NCBI GenBank assembly: GCA_964566895.1
Contig: CAZMJP010000001.1
Location: 1-64,000 of the forward strand
DNA from: CAZMJP01 sp964566895
GTDB lineage: Bacteria > Patescibacteriota > Patescibacteriia > UBA2591 > UBA6264
Length of the DNA stretch: 64,000 nucleotides
Direction of reading: 5' to 3'
Shown here: in pieces, positions 9,815 to 21,500 of the stretch
How the letters are laid out: every line of letters starts with the position of its first letter
How positions within the stretch are numbered: the stretch's first letter is position 1
Position numbers and translations under genes: made by a program
The notes under the pieces: generated by a model
What the model was told of the DNA's origin: nothing
What the model saw: only the letters and a program-made list of their open reading frames with translations
The model's database searches: none

Positions 9815-10483
9815 TTATCTTTCCACCCTCAAATTTTCTATTTCTGTCAAACTTTGCATTTCTGACTCGGTTGGATTATAAATATTATAAAAAAGTTCAA
9901 TTAAACTCTGGGTGTCAAGCGGAACCGCTTTGAGCCCCAAACTTGATAATTCAGAAACGACTTTGTCAACCCTTCTAAAGAGCGTTTCCCGATATTTTTC
10001 AAATTTTTCCCTTTTAACTTTGACGACTTCGGCCGTTTTGAAAAGACCGATGGCTCTGGAAAAAAATCCCCGCTTTTTGTCGCCCAAGGGACTATAAGAA
10101 ACAACGATTAAAAACCGCCGACTCATTATTTCGCCAAGCTCAACCAACTCTCTGACAAAGTCTATATAGTCGGCCATTTGCGCGCCGAGCAATTCGTTGG
10201 TCTGTTTTTTTCTGAGTCCCTCTAAATAAATCAAATAGGGCTTTATATTAAAAGGTCTGGACTGAACAATAATCTGCAAAGGGAAATCCAAGCTATTTAA
10301 AAATCCGATATAACCCTGGATAATTGCCCGCTGTTCATCTTCTGACTTAAGGGTAAAATTGATCGAAGAAACCAAAAGGACGGCGCAAAAATTGCCATTT
10401 TTTAAAACAACGCAATCGTTTTTAATTTCAGAAATATCAAGATATTTTTGCGTTGAAGGGATTTTTGTTTTGCTATTTGGCAT
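9815..10483 (-). CDS. TraC/VirB4 N-terminal-domain-like protein
   Basis: The 222-residue soluble protein lacks Walker motifs. Its N-terminal half has the strand pattern seen at the start of TraC/VirB4 ATPases: a strand with FCAVLLVSSINF, a helix with a QGYIGFLNSLDFPLQI stretch, and IIVQSRPFNI. This is followed by a long helical part (120-190). The adjacent position upstream of virB4 and the shared domain type suggest that it pairs with the ATPase. Such a stand-alone N-terminal piece next to VirB4 is common in Patescibacteria T4SS-like loci (recollection of family context, not tested here). Confidence 0.65.
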   Translation of the reverse strand: MPNSKTKIPSTQKYLDISEIKNDCVVLKNGNFCAVLLVSSINFTLKSEDEQRAIIQGYIGFLNSLDFPLQIIVQSRPFNIKPYLIYLEGLRKKQTNELLGAQMADYIDFVRELVELGEIMSRRFLIVVSYSPLGDKKRGFFSRAIGLFKTAEVVKVKREKFEKYRETLFRRVDKVVSELSSLGLKAVPLDTQSLIELFYNIYNPTESEMQSLTEIENLRVER

Positions 10484-10551
10484 AGAGTAAATTTCTCTCT
10501 TCCTGCCCGGCCAACAAAAGGCGAATCTTAATATTTTAACATCCGTCTATT

Positions 10552-10968
10552 CTACTCTTCCATCTCATATTCTCCTCCAGTATCAACCGTCAAAGTAATT
10601 TGTGAAAGTCTTGAGGTTGATAAAGGTTTGCGCGAAATAACCATTTCTTTTTCTCTTGATCTCTCAACTTTTTCCCCGACTACGGGAACGAACTCCTTGC
10701 GCCAGATTCTTAAATTGGGCTTTCTTAAACTATGGCCGACATTCAAGAAAAAATAATAAACCGGCTGGTGATTAACTTTGACAAAAGCGACGGTTATGCC
10801 TAACCCTAAAATAACTACGCTTTCAATGAGAAACAAAACAAAATCGGCTAACTTATAACAAATAAAAATAAGCCCGGCGGTTATAATAAGAATAATAAAC
10901 TGCTTGGGCGTAACCGGCCCAATAATCTTGCTCTCAACATCAATAAATTGCGGAACGACAAACTGCAT
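10552..10968 (-). CDS. PrgI-family (VirB3-like) membrane protein
   Basis: PrgI/VirB3 proteins are short inner-membrane partners of VirB4. The 138-residue sequence begins with the family-like MQFVVPQFIDVE, followed by KIIGPVTPKQF, then two close membrane helices (about 23-38 and 43-64) and a soluble tail with NHQPVYYFFLN and KPNLRIW, which match the PrgI family layout. The last 40 residues are an unconserved tail. It precedes the two VirB4 pieces, as VirB3 usually does. A weak AAGG lies shortly before the ATG. Confidence 0.85.
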   Translation of the reverse strand: MQFVVPQFIDVESKIIGPVTPKQFIILIITAGLIFICYKLADFVLFLIESVVILGLGITVAFVKVNHQPVYYFFLNVGHSLRKPNLRIWRKEFVPVVGEKVERSREKEMVISRKPLSTSRLSQITLTVDTGGEYEMEE

Positions 10969-11059
10969 AAACCTTGTAAAATAACCCCGGCCCGCGAATA
11001 AAACAATTAAACTTCATGTGTTACTCGGGGTATTTGGATTATTTGGATTATTTTATTTT

Positions 11060-12814
11060 TCAAAATCTTAATTTCTCGTTCAGTTCCACGACCGTGTTAA
11101 ACTCCTCTTCGGTTAGGGTTAGATGTCCTTGTTTTTGACGTTCAACAATAATTTCTTTGACCGAAACCCCGTTATTGATTGACTCTTCGCCAATTTTTAG
11201 ATAGAGCCGGTTAATCTCCGATTCTTTCCAAGCCTTAATCCCTTCGGCTTTTTTGCTTAAACCTCCTTCCTCTTCAGCTAATAAATTGATTTTATCTTGA
11301 ACCATTTCAGCGGCCTGCTGGGCCGTACCCCACCGCCGCCAGTCAGCCAAGGTCAAGGTTCTTAATTCATCAACCGGACTGTAAGCTCTTGGTTTAACTT
11401 TAATCTCCTCCAATGGCTCAACTTTTTTCTCTTTTTGAGGTTGAATAACTTCAACTTCTTTTTCTTTTTGAGACTCAATTTCGGCAATCTTTTCTTGAAG
11501 GGGCAGAATTTCCTCAGCATTTTTTTCTTCAGATTCCTCGTCTTTTGACTGAAGAGATTGAACAGCCCCGACTTCTTCCTCTTTTTGGGAAGATTCGGCT
11601 TCGGCTATTTTTTCGTGAGAGGGCTGGACTTCCTCAATAACTTTCTCTTCGACCTTCTCTTCTTTTGGCTGAAAAGATTGAACAGCCTCGGCTCCTTCCT
11701 TTTTTTGGGAAGATTCGGCTTCGGCGAAAGATTCTGCGGCTTGAGTCTCGTCCGGCCCTGGCTTCTCAGCTAATTTGACCCGCGGCTTTTGTTCTTTTAA
11801 ATCTTCAATAATCTCATCCACTATTTTATCATCTAGTCCCGCTCCGCCAATCTTGGGGTCTCTTTTCAAAATAATCCTTGTTTCAATTTCGCCGCGGGCA
11901 TCCTGCAAAAAAGACCCGGCAATATTTTGAAAACGCTTTTTTTGGTCCGGACTGACAAAATCCAAACCTAATCCCCGAACAATATTATCTACCGCTTGGG
12001 ACAAACCGATTAACGGCAACGATGGAATTTGTTCCTCTTCAATTTCTTTCTTCTCTTCTCTCATTCTTATGCTCAAAGCGGGAATTTTTGGCTCACCCAA
12101 CCTAATCACATCCACCACTTTATCCCCCTCCATAATTTCCAATCTGTCCCCTCGCTTGATCGCCCCGCCCTCCTCTATTCCCTCAGGTGTCAAAGATGAC
12201 AACTTTAACTTCTCATACAAAGCGACCAATCTTTTTATTTTTGCCTTTTCCTCAGAAGAAAGTTTAAGAATATTCGGATTGGCGGTCAAAAACTTCATCT
12301 GTTCCAACTGTCCGACTTCGCCCGTTCCAAAAAGCCGGTTATACTCGCCGAGCCAATTAGAAACTGTCGGCTGAACCATTTTTCCGTTAACTAAAATATC
12401 AGCCGAGGTAATCTTTTGGCTATTTTTAAGCATTGCTTCCCTTAATTCTTTTTTGTAATTATCCCTCTCCTCTAATAAAGGAACAACTAAAAACTTAACC
12501 TTTAATTCGCTTTCTAAAAGACATCCCTCTAAATTAAAAGCATCAACTAAATTTTTTTCAAACATCCTGATGACTTCGTTAAAATTCAAGAAAGGGAAAG
12601 AAATCCACCTGACCTTAACCAGCAGATTTTGCCATCTCTGCCAAAGAAGACTGTCTTTTTTCTCCAAATCAAAATAATCCCTCAAAGACGATTCTATTTT
12701 TCTCATCAAGACAAAAGACTCTTTTGTTTTGGTATATTCTAAAATGTCAGCCGCTTGTTTTTCCACTTTTTCCAAAACTGACTTGTCAGATAAATCCAAT
12801 TTTTCTTCGGTCAT
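11060..12814 (-). CDS. Large acidic repeat protein of the T4SS-like locus
   Basis: The 584-residue product has no signal peptide or membrane helix. Residues 1-280 are mostly helical and charged. Residues about 364-470 hold three acidic repeats of about 40 residues, rich in Glu, Lys, Ser and Gln (words such as EAESSQK, AVQS and EKIAE). The end (490-584) is a helical domain with TLADWRRWGTAQQAAEMV. I recognise no family. It lies between the VirB6-like and PrgI-like genes on the same strand, so it is probably a cytoplasmic component or effector-like accessory of the apparatus. Repeat copy number could vary between strains. Confidence 0.6.
   Translation of the reverse strand: MTEEKLDLSDKSVLEKVEKQAADILEYTKTKESFVLMRKIESSLRDYFDLEKKDSLLWQRWQNLLVKVRWISFPFLNFNEVIRMFEKNLVDAFNLEGCLLESELKVKFLVVPLLEERDNYKKELREAMLKNSQKITSADILVNGKMVQPTVSNWLGEYNRLFGTGEVGQLEQMKFLTANPNILKLSSEEKAKIKRLVALYEKLKLSSLTPEGIEEGGAIKRGDRLEIMEGDKVVDVIRLGEPKIPALSIRMREEKKEIEEEQIPSLPLIGLSQAVDNIVRGLGLDFVSPDQKKRFQNIAGSFLQDARGEIETRIILKRDPKIGGAGLDDKIVDEIIEDLKEQKPRVKLAEKPGPDETQAAESFAEAESSQKKEGAEAVQSFQPKEEKVEEKVIEEVQPSHEKIAEAESSQKEEEVGAVQSLQSKDEESEEKNAEEILPLQEKIAEIESQKEKEVEVIQPQKEKKVEPLEEIKVKPRAYSPVDELRTLTLADWRRWGTAQQAAEMVQDKINLLAEEEGGLSKKAEGIKAWKESEINRLYLKIGEESINNGVSVKEIIVERQKQGHLTLTEEEFNTVVELNEKLRF
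11485..11724 (-). repeat. 120-bp in-frame tandem repeat
   Basis: Two adjacent units of 120 bases (40 codons), plus a shorter degenerate third toward 11400, lie in the acidic repeat gene. The word GAAGATTCGGCTTCGGC starts near 11589 and again exactly 120 bases later. Confidence 0.75.
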
Positions 12815-12857
12815 ATTTAAAATATATTTTTATTTATAGTTTCCATTTTTGCCTTTA

Positions 12858-15470
12858 TTAGGCTGCGACAGATTCATCTTTTTTTCCTTCCCCAGACTTA
12901 GTCCCTTGTTCTTTGCCCTGGCCATACCATCTCTTCCCTTGCACCGCTTTCAAATGTCCTTTTAATTTTCCCCAATTTACCATTTGCGCCCTGTCAAGGG
13001 ATATTTCCTTATTTTTTATATTCTCCTCAAGTTTTCTAAGAATCTCCGGGTGAGCTAAATATTCCTGAATCGCTTGAGGCATTCTTCCCCGGGTGACTAT
13101 TTCAGAATAAATGGCGTCAAATTTATCAGTAAATACTCCTTTTACATATTCGTCCCAAAGCGGTATTCTGGAACCGTCTTTGTCTTTCCCCTCTCTAAAA
13201 AACGACCAGCGGGGTAAATTTCTAAAAAATCTCTCGTTTTCAATTTTCCCGGCTTCAACCCGGGCCCAAGTGTCGTGGTCTTTCCAATCGGCTTCTTCAA
13301 ATTTTAATCTTCCTTGTTCGTCGATTTTACTAACATAAGCACAGCCAAGTTGAAACTGTCCCTCATTTTTCAAAGTTATTGAAATATCATTGCCTATTCT
13401 GTTCGCTTCTTCTTTAGGCAATTCTAAGCCCTTAATAAAATCTTCTTTTATTATCTTTTGCAATCCTTGCCAACTGACTTCAAAACCCCGTTTTTCCAAA
13501 TATTCATTGCCGTCTTTTTGGGCGTATAATTTCATTAAAATAGCTTCCATAGTCGTTACTTCTTTGCGCGACTTTGCCTGTTCATAAAGCTTGCTTAATT
13601 CTTCCCAACTGCCGATATCCTGAATTCTTTTATATTCTTCCATTTTAGCTTGCTGAATTTGAATTCTATCTTCATAAGGCATGATACTGGGAGAAATTGC
13701 TTCCGCCCGACTGATAAACTCTTCTCTCTTTTCGATTGTCTCTTTTAACTCTTCCCTATCTTTCTCTTTTGTTTTTTTAGAAACAGTGTTTTTCTCGGCC
13801 TCATTTATCTTTTTACTAATTTCACTTATCGCCGAATTTGAAGATTCAATATCTACTTCCACCCTGTCCAATTCGTTTACAGTTTCCTCTTGTTGTTTTT
13901 TAATATCTCCTTTTTTGTCTTTTGGCGCCGTTTTAAATTCTTTGTCTAAATCCATTTTCTTTTTTTCTAAATCCATTTTCTTTTTTTCTAAATCCGTTTT
14001 ATTTTTGACAAAACTATTTTTTTCATTTTTCATCTGGACTACTTCTTCCGGCGTGAATTCGCTATCCACCCTTTTTTGAAGATTATCTCTTTTTTTTGTT
14101 AATTCTCCCGCCTCATTTCGCCAATGCCCCGCCCGACCGGCAAATTTCTTAATCAATCTAACCCCTCCTTTAAGACTGACGTAGGTATCAAAAAATCTGG
14201 CTGGCGTGGGGATTCCTAATCTATGCGCCTTTTCTATTCTAGCTCGGTCTCTTTTTATATCCACCCTCTTTTGCCATGCTTTAAAAGAATCTTTCCATAA
14301 AGACGGACGGAGCGACAAACCAGTAGCTGACTCAATCTTACGAACCCCCCTTTCACCGGCATATTTAAGTCCTTTTAAAGGAGCGCTCATGGCCATTCCC
14401 TGCATTTTCCCAAAAACATTGCCGGCTAAATTGGACCCGGCCACACCCAATTCCTTAGCAACCATTAAAGAACCGACTAACATCGCAATCCCGATCATAA
14501 AATTAAGCGTATTTTGGGGGGAGGCGGCTTCAGTAAGTTTATTTTCATATTTCCCCGGGGCTCCTGTTTCTGATTTATATTCTCTCATATCCACGTCAGC
14601 TATGCCGGCGTTCGGCCGGACCGTGGCAAAAGAAAGCCAAAGCATAAAAGCTAGAACCGGACCAATAATCAATTCGCTGCTAAATTTTTTCCACCACTGC
14701 TTGCCATAACTGCTGGTGGATTCCAAAACGCTGGCCATAAAAGCCAAAGGCGAAAGAACCACTAAAAGCCATATCATCACAATTCTAAAAATAAGAACTA
14801 AGGTAATAACGCCAACCACAACCACGGCCACAACGCCCATAACTAAAGCCAAGAGCACGGCCCCCAGCACATCGGCGTCGCTGACATTCACGGCTGTTTG
14901 GTTTAGGCTCAATAATTTGCCCAAGCCAAGCATAGTAATCAGGTTCGCGTCAGCCACCTCCTTAATCGCGCTAATAAAAGTCAGCATTAAAATCTGGGAA
15001 AAGTCAATAAAAATCCCGCAAATCAATTTGGAAAAATTAACTAAAACCGCCGCGATTAAAAAACTCGGCAACAGCCGCTTGGCCGAATATTTCTCCGACT
15101 TCAAAACAGTGGAAAAAGCAATAACCAGCAAAACGACGACAAAAAACATATTGAAAACATCCCTGACAATAATCCAACCTTTAGAAACGGCGGCTGAATC
15201 AATAAAATGATTATACTGAGCCACGGAAACCAACGCATTAATCAATAAGGTCAGCAGCCAGCCGACTAAAAAATTGACTATATGCAAAACCACCTGACTA
15301 ATAATTCTGGCAACGGCTATCCCTATTTTTCCCCCTATTGAGGGATCCTCCTCCCCCTGTGCTAAAGCAAACCGGGGAATTAAAAAAACAAAAATAAGCA
15401 AAAAAACCAAGAAGATAATCAGTCCTCTGGATTTTGCCCAGCCGCCAATTTTTTTAAGTTTAAATTCCAT
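12858..15470 (-). CDS. VirB6/TrbL-like polytopic membrane protein with cytoplasmic coiled-coil extension
   Basis: VirB6 proteins form the inner-membrane channel part of T4SS. This 870-residue protein starts with a hydrophobic signal/anchor (about 17-38, ending ALAQ). It continues with at least six membrane segments to about residue 350, including long stretches such as MFFVVVLLVIAF and the helix pair around VVAVVVVGVITLVLIFRIVMI, with loops typical of VirB6. The remaining 500 residues are soluble and charged, with a strong coiled coil at about 455-600, including 7-residue repeats of the type DLEKKKM. The long tail is unlike classical VirB6 (about 300 residues). The gene lies directly after the giant surface protein gene. 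Confidence 0.75.
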   Translation of the reverse strand: MEFKLKKIGGWAKSRGLIIFLVFLLIFVFLIPRFALAQGEEDPSIGGKIGIAVARIISQVVLHIVNFLVGWLLTLLINALVSVAQYNHFIDSAAVSKGWIIVRDVFNMFFVVVLLVIAFSTVLKSEKYSAKRLLPSFLIAAVLVNFSKLICGIFIDFSQILMLTFISAIKEVADANLITMLGLGKLLSLNQTAVNVSDADVLGAVLLALVMGVVAVVVVGVITLVLIFRIVMIWLLVVLSPLAFMASVLESTSSYGKQWWKKFSSELIIGPVLAFMLWLSFATVRPNAGIADVDMREYKSETGAPGKYENKLTEAASPQNTLNFMIGIAMLVGSLMVAKELGVAGSNLAGNVFGKMQGMAMSAPLKGLKYAGERGVRKIESATGLSLRPSLWKDSFKAWQKRVDIKRDRARIEKAHRLGIPTPARFFDTYVSLKGGVRLIKKFAGRAGHWRNEAGELTKKRDNLQKRVDSEFTPEEVVQMKNEKNSFVKNKTDLEKKKMDLEKKKMDLDKEFKTAPKDKKGDIKKQQEETVNELDRVEVDIESSNSAISEISKKINEAEKNTVSKKTKEKDREELKETIEKREEFISRAEAISPSIMPYEDRIQIQQAKMEEYKRIQDIGSWEELSKLYEQAKSRKEVTTMEAILMKLYAQKDGNEYLEKRGFEVSWQGLQKIIKEDFIKGLELPKEEANRIGNDISITLKNEGQFQLGCAYVSKIDEQGRLKFEEADWKDHDTWARVEAGKIENERFFRNLPRWSFFREGKDKDGSRIPLWDEYVKGVFTDKFDAIYSEIVTRGRMPQAIQEYLAHPEILRKLEENIKNKEISLDRAQMVNWGKLKGHLKAVQGKRWYGQGKEQGTKSGEGKKDESVAA
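13946..14005 (-). repeat. 21-bp tandem repeat encoding coiled-coil heptads
   Basis: Two exact 21-base units (13946-13966 and 13967-13987) and a partial third encode the heptad KKKMDLE in the VirB6-like protein. The period of three times seven bases keeps both frame and heptad register. Confidence 0.8.
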
Positions 15471-15500
15471 CCTTGTTTTAATTTCTCTTTTTTAAATGTT

Positions 15501-18500
15501 TTACTGACTGCTGCTCTCGACTATAACCTGTCCGCTATAAGCCGTGCCAGCTCCGTCTATTTCTAGGCAACTTTTTTCGCCGGCATATTTCCCACCATTG
15601 CACCAACCCCAGTTATCTTTGATATAAACTTTGGGCTGGAAATAACAAGAGCCATTTGACCACGTTTTATCGCCTGCCTGACAATTATAAACATGCGTAA
15701 ACTCCCAAGACCCCTCAACACAAGCATCTGGAGAATTGCCAAAATCAGCCCCCCCGCACTCTGGCTTGCGATTCTTGGCAATTATATTTTGGGGCACTGG
15801 CTTCGCATCGCCCCAATCAATGATAATTTCTCTGATTGGCATCTGATCTTTGTCAGCCCAAGCGTAAAATTCCAATGTTATTGGTTCACCCGCCTTTTTG
15901 GAAATACCCCCCCCCTCGTCTTGGCCGACAATAGTAACTTTCCCTACCTCAAAGGAATCTCCTACTGAAGCAACTATTGGACAAATATGGTCTTGGGGCA
16001 GAGTCGTTGTAAGATCCCAGCCTTCGCCAGCATCATCATATAACATGGATTCCCTAAATCTAAATTCCCTTTGGTCTCTAACTTTGGCAAAGAGTTGTTT
16101 TAAATCCTCGGTTGAATGAACTATCTTAGTTGTATTTAGCAAACAGTCCTCAGCGTTTTTATCAATCTTAACCAAACGCTTTAATGAATCTTTTTCAACG
16201 CCGCTCGCTCCATAAGGAACACAAATATCACTACGTGAAATATTACTAGAATCTGATAATAATAATTGATAATTACTTCTCTCCCACAAGCGGTCAGTAT
16301 AAACACCTTCGGCTAGACCGATGCCTTGCTTACCGCCATCATTATCAGCCGCAACCTTAACCATAGATTGGCAGCCGTTAATAAGATAAATATCCGCTTC
16401 ATCAAACCTAGCGCTGCCATCGCCGGCTGACTTATCTATCCTCTTTACTTCAAAACGATCTAAAATAGCTTCCGGGTCATTATTTTTACAATCTTCGTCT
16501 TTTCCAAAACAAACCCTGATTTTTAGACAAGTTCCACCGCTGTCACAATCGCAATCATAATCATTATTTCCTGCGCTGTCGTCTTCTTCGTTAGCCATCC
16601 AAGGTGTTTCTGAATCAGGGCCTATCTCGTGATAACCACGGCTGTCAAGGTGCTCCCAAGCGCACTGCCCAGCGGCGTCATCAGCCCCTATTCTTACCTT
16701 AATTTTAGCGACTTCTCTCATTTTAATCTCAGGCAAGCCGGTGATTTTATAAATCGATTCTTCACAACCATCAACGCTGTCATCGCAATGATTGCCGACA
16801 ACATCTGTCCAGTGCGGCCCCTCCCCAATCTCGCCCAAACAATACCACTGCCGGTTATCCGCAGGCCAGTAGCCGGCCGAAGATTCTGGTTTTAAGCCTC
16901 CTGTAGCTCCGCCAGCCCCCATTCCAGGCCACCAAGTAATGCAAGCGTTTTTTTTGGTCGGGTCCGGCTCTAAACAATAACCAGTCAATCCGATAAATGT
17001 TTTGACTGTTCCACTCTCCGAAGACTTACCAATATCATAATATTTAGTTGTCCCGTTGTCCTCCACTTTGTCATATGAACATTGGCATCCATTATTCTTT
17101 TCGCAAAGATTAACATTGGAATAATCTGTCTCTGGTGGGAAGGGGGAATCCCTTTCTGGATAAATTCGGCAAGTTTGTTCAATCTCATCACCCTCTATAT
17201 CCTTGGCTGCGGTAGTATTATCATAAGCCAACTTATAAACATCACTCCCCTCAACCTTGGAGGGAAGCAATAAATCAACAGGATACTGGTTATAAAGCGA
17301 ATAACCGGAATAATCCAAGCCATAAAACGAAACGTCCCTGTTCTTGTAAACTTCTTCAGTCAAAATCTCCGGCTTGGTATTAATATAATTTTTACATTGA
17401 AAATCTTGCCCGGCTCTAACAAGCTCATTGCAGCGACCGATGCCGGTGCAAATCTGACGATACGACCCGCTCGCTTTATCCCAGCTTAAATAAGAATCGA
17501 CACAATTCAACCATTCTGCGCAAATCCGATCGCGCTTAACTTTAAGAATCACATTAGCGTCGTTGGTTGTTTGCCTGAACGGCTGGCAATATAAGCAATA
17601 ATCAAGTTTAGCGTTCTCTCCGCCGCAGTCTTCAAACCTTTTGGTACAGTCAACTGGAGCAACTGAATCCCCGTCTGTTCCAGCCGCCTTTTTATAGGTG
17701 GCAAAACTATTGATCTTCGGTTTGGGACCGTCAGGGTCTAAGAGAAGAACGCATCCCTGTTTTAAGGAAAATTCAGGGCAAGTGTCTAATTTTTCATTAT
17801 TAAGATAATAATAACTTTGCTGGGATAAAACCGGCGCCGCCGCTAAACAGAGTGCTCCGTCAGACTGACAAACCGCATTATTAGAAACGCAAGTTCCGCT
17901 CCGGTCGCAAGCTCCGTTATCAGAAACGCAAACGCCTTGGGCAAGTTGGCAAAAATCCGGCTGGTAACAATAACCTGTCGAGGTTCCACAACAACAGTCC
18001 TCTTCTGAAAAACAACGTTCTGCTGTGTCACCCTTAACACAACAATGCCCTGGAGGTTTCTCACCACCATAACAATAAACCTGAACGTTTGGGCAAGGAA
18101 TTCCCCCTGGGTCTCGGTCGCAACCGCCCTCAGGGGTCGGCGTGGTCTCACAAGTGCCTTGACTGGCAAAACAAGTGTCCCCCACTTCTCCGCAATCAAC
18201 ATCTTCATCTATTTGGCCGTTTATTTGACAATAAACAAATTCACAAGGATTGCCGGCGTCATAACCGCAAACTAAACCCTCATTATTAGTGCAACGTTGG
18301 CACCATTTATCCGCCGGCGCCGGTTTATTTGTACAATCACTCCCCGGGACCAGACCGCCAACGCATTTACTTGTTGCGCAGCCGGTTTGCGGGTTGCAAG
18401 GAGTTCCCCCGACAGAACAAGTATAAGTTTCGCAGTCCGCGTTCGTGATACAATCCTCGCCCCTCTGTTTCCCGCTGACGCATTTTTTATATCCGGATTC

Positions 18501-21500
18501 ATCCCAATTAAAATCAACAAATCCCGTGCATCCAGTCTGGTCAAACGGGCAAACCCCGGCCCAACCTTTATAGCCAACTTCTCCAAATGATTTAATCCCG
18601 GGAATACCTTTAACCTGATACGGCTCGGCACCGAGATAAGAGCAGGGTTCCCCGGTATCAGCCTTAAACCAGCCGGGATTATTTTCATTATACTGGCAAA
18701 CCTTCCCTTGCGGTTCCGGGTCTTTAAAATAAATTCCATTTTCGTACGCCTGACACCCTAAGTCATTACTTTGACAAAGGGTCGGCTTGGAGTCGTATAA
18801 ATCCGGGTTATTGCGCAAATAAAGGTCAGACCAGCCCATAACCGCGCCTTCCTGATTCAATTTCGGCAAACCCATTTTCTGACAGCCCTTGTCTATGGAT
18901 TGACAATATATCTCCGGGTTATTGACCAGATAAACCAACTCGTCCGCCGGGACAATTATCCTTGACATCCTGTCTTTGCTGTTAAACGTTTGCTCAAATG
19001 GATAGGCGGAATTCTGGGTTTTAATCATTGCCTCGCAGCCAACCGCTTTTTCCGGACAGAGATGGGCAAAAGATTTAAGAGACAAATTCTCGCCTTGCCG
19101 GTCGGTATAAGCCCGGCAGCCAATCATAAAGCCGAAACTATCCTGCCCGGACAAATCCTGATTGCAAACTAACGGGGTTAACCAAGAATCTTTAATTAAA
19201 TAAATATTGTCCTGGACTTCCTTTAAAACGATATTGTCAAGATAATAATCTTCACCCTCGCCGATAATCCACAATTCTTCATCTGAACTGATTGGACGAG
19301 AAAAAATTAACGGACCAAAAATATATTCATTCCAATCAAGGTTAATCGGTTTTCGGCCAAACGATAAGTCATTTCCCCCCGTCCCTTTAAACCTCGACTC
19401 CAAAACAGAAGAATTCGCCGTTCTGGTTTTGGCCCAAAAAGACAAAAAATACATTTTACCCTGACTGACCGAATCGACAACATTTGTTTTCACGCTGGCG
19501 GTATCTAAAAACGCCTTATTTTGAACAGCCATTGAATGTCCCGGAAAATTGACTGATTCGGCTGAATAAACAAGGTCAATTCCGCTTTCTCCCGCTTCCC
19601 AAGGAGCAAGACTGCCGTTTTCAAAATTATTCCAAAAAGCCCGACGGATATTGCCGGCGGCTGGCCCTTTGTATTCCCGGCAGCCGACATCTTTTTTCCC
19701 GCAAGACTCGCCTTCGGTTAAAACGGACATTTTAACTTCTCCAGTGCTCGTTTGGCGGTAAGGATGGCAATCTTGGGAACAAATAAGGGTATTTTTATAA
19801 AGCCGGTAATAAATTTTCCCCTCCTTGTCATAAAATTCTTTGCAATGAGGATTATTCAAGGCGTCGTTTTTATCCCGGCATTCATTCCAAAACCCTTTTG
19901 CGTCTTCATAATCCATAACTTCGGCCGGGCCGCCGTCAGTTTGGGCTTTAAGAGTGTATTTTTTTAATTGATAACCCGTATTTTCCGAACCAATCCAGGT
20001 AAAATAATTCTGGCAAATGTCCGTCCGCGGAGGTTCAATCGGCTTGGAGTCGCTGTCAACGACCGCTTGATTCTGGGCGTCCACTTTAACACACTGCCGC
20101 AAATAAGCATAATATTCCAAGCCCTCTCCCCCCCGAGCTATTTCATCTAAATTGGTAAATTCTTCGCACCCCGGAGCAGAGCAGGATTGCCCGGTTTCGG
20201 GGATAAAACTAATCCAATCTGGATTATTATCAAAATAAGTCGGCGCCTGATTAAAAGTCTCATAACCCAGACATTCGGCTGGACAAACATTTTCCGGTTT
20301 AACCACTCCGGACACAACCGGGTCATCTCTGTCGGCCGGAAAGTAAAATTGGCAGCCGACGTCTTTTTCCTGGCAAGACTCGGGATTTTTCAAATAAACT
20401 TTATTATCGCCCGCTTGGTAATTTGAATACCCATAATATCCTCCATATCCTCCTCCCTGATATTCAAGCTCCTGTCCAGCGGCGATTCTGATATATTCAT
20501 TGCAGCCCTCGGCGCTGGCTGAACATTTCTCCGCCTGAGAATTAAAGAAAATCGATTTTCCCATTCCCGGACCGTCAAGACAATTCCAAGTGCCTTCACT
20601 GCCATCTTTCCATTCCAGGCAATACCATTGACAGCCGACACTGGTTGAATCGCAATCGCCAAAATCCAATGTTCGGGCTAAATAAGAAAATTGCTTTTTG
20701 TCTTTAGACCGGACATATGTTTGGCAGGTGGCGTATTGTTCAGCGCATTGGTCCCCGCTCATCCGCCAAATGTTTTTTTCTCGGGTGCAATAAGCCCAAG
20801 TGTCGCAGGAGCCGTCCTCACTTTCATGAATGCAATCTTTTAAATCAACGCAGGTTTCCTGACGTTGGGCGCTGTCCGCCTCGGGCACGGCTGAATAACC
20901 CCTTGCCTCGCATTGGTAAGATGAACTTTTTAAAACCCAATTTGGATTAACCAAATGACAAAAGGGCGAAGCTTCTTGCCAAATATATTCCGCCGGCGCG
21001 GTTGAACCGATGGTCAACTGAACTCCGTCTATCAATAACTTATTGTCAGTAGGCACATTGCCATATCCTAAATTGCCAATACCAAGTTCTTTTAAACAAT
21101 ATCCTTGACGATTGTCGCTGTTGTAGCAATCAGTTGTCATCGCCGCCGGGATTGTTCTGGTGCTTTTATATTGAGTCCAATTTCCATAATCCCCGGCCGG
21201 AATAGAATCAAAACCCAAACCCGGATAAGGAGATTTTTGGCCCAGTTGATTAAAGGGAGGCTGGCCTCCAGCAGAACTTTGGCTGCACCACCCAATCTGG
21301 TAGCAAATAGTTTGGTCTGCCCGCCGGTCTATTTTCCCTTTATACCAAAAACTTAAAGTGATTTCTGTCCCGGCTTTAAAAACGTTTTTTAAATCTTTTT
21401 TCAAAGCCACCCATTCATTGTTTTTATTGTCAGAATTAGCCTTTTGAAATATTTGAACGGCTAACAAACCGAATTTCCTGTCATTAGAAATCACCTTTAT

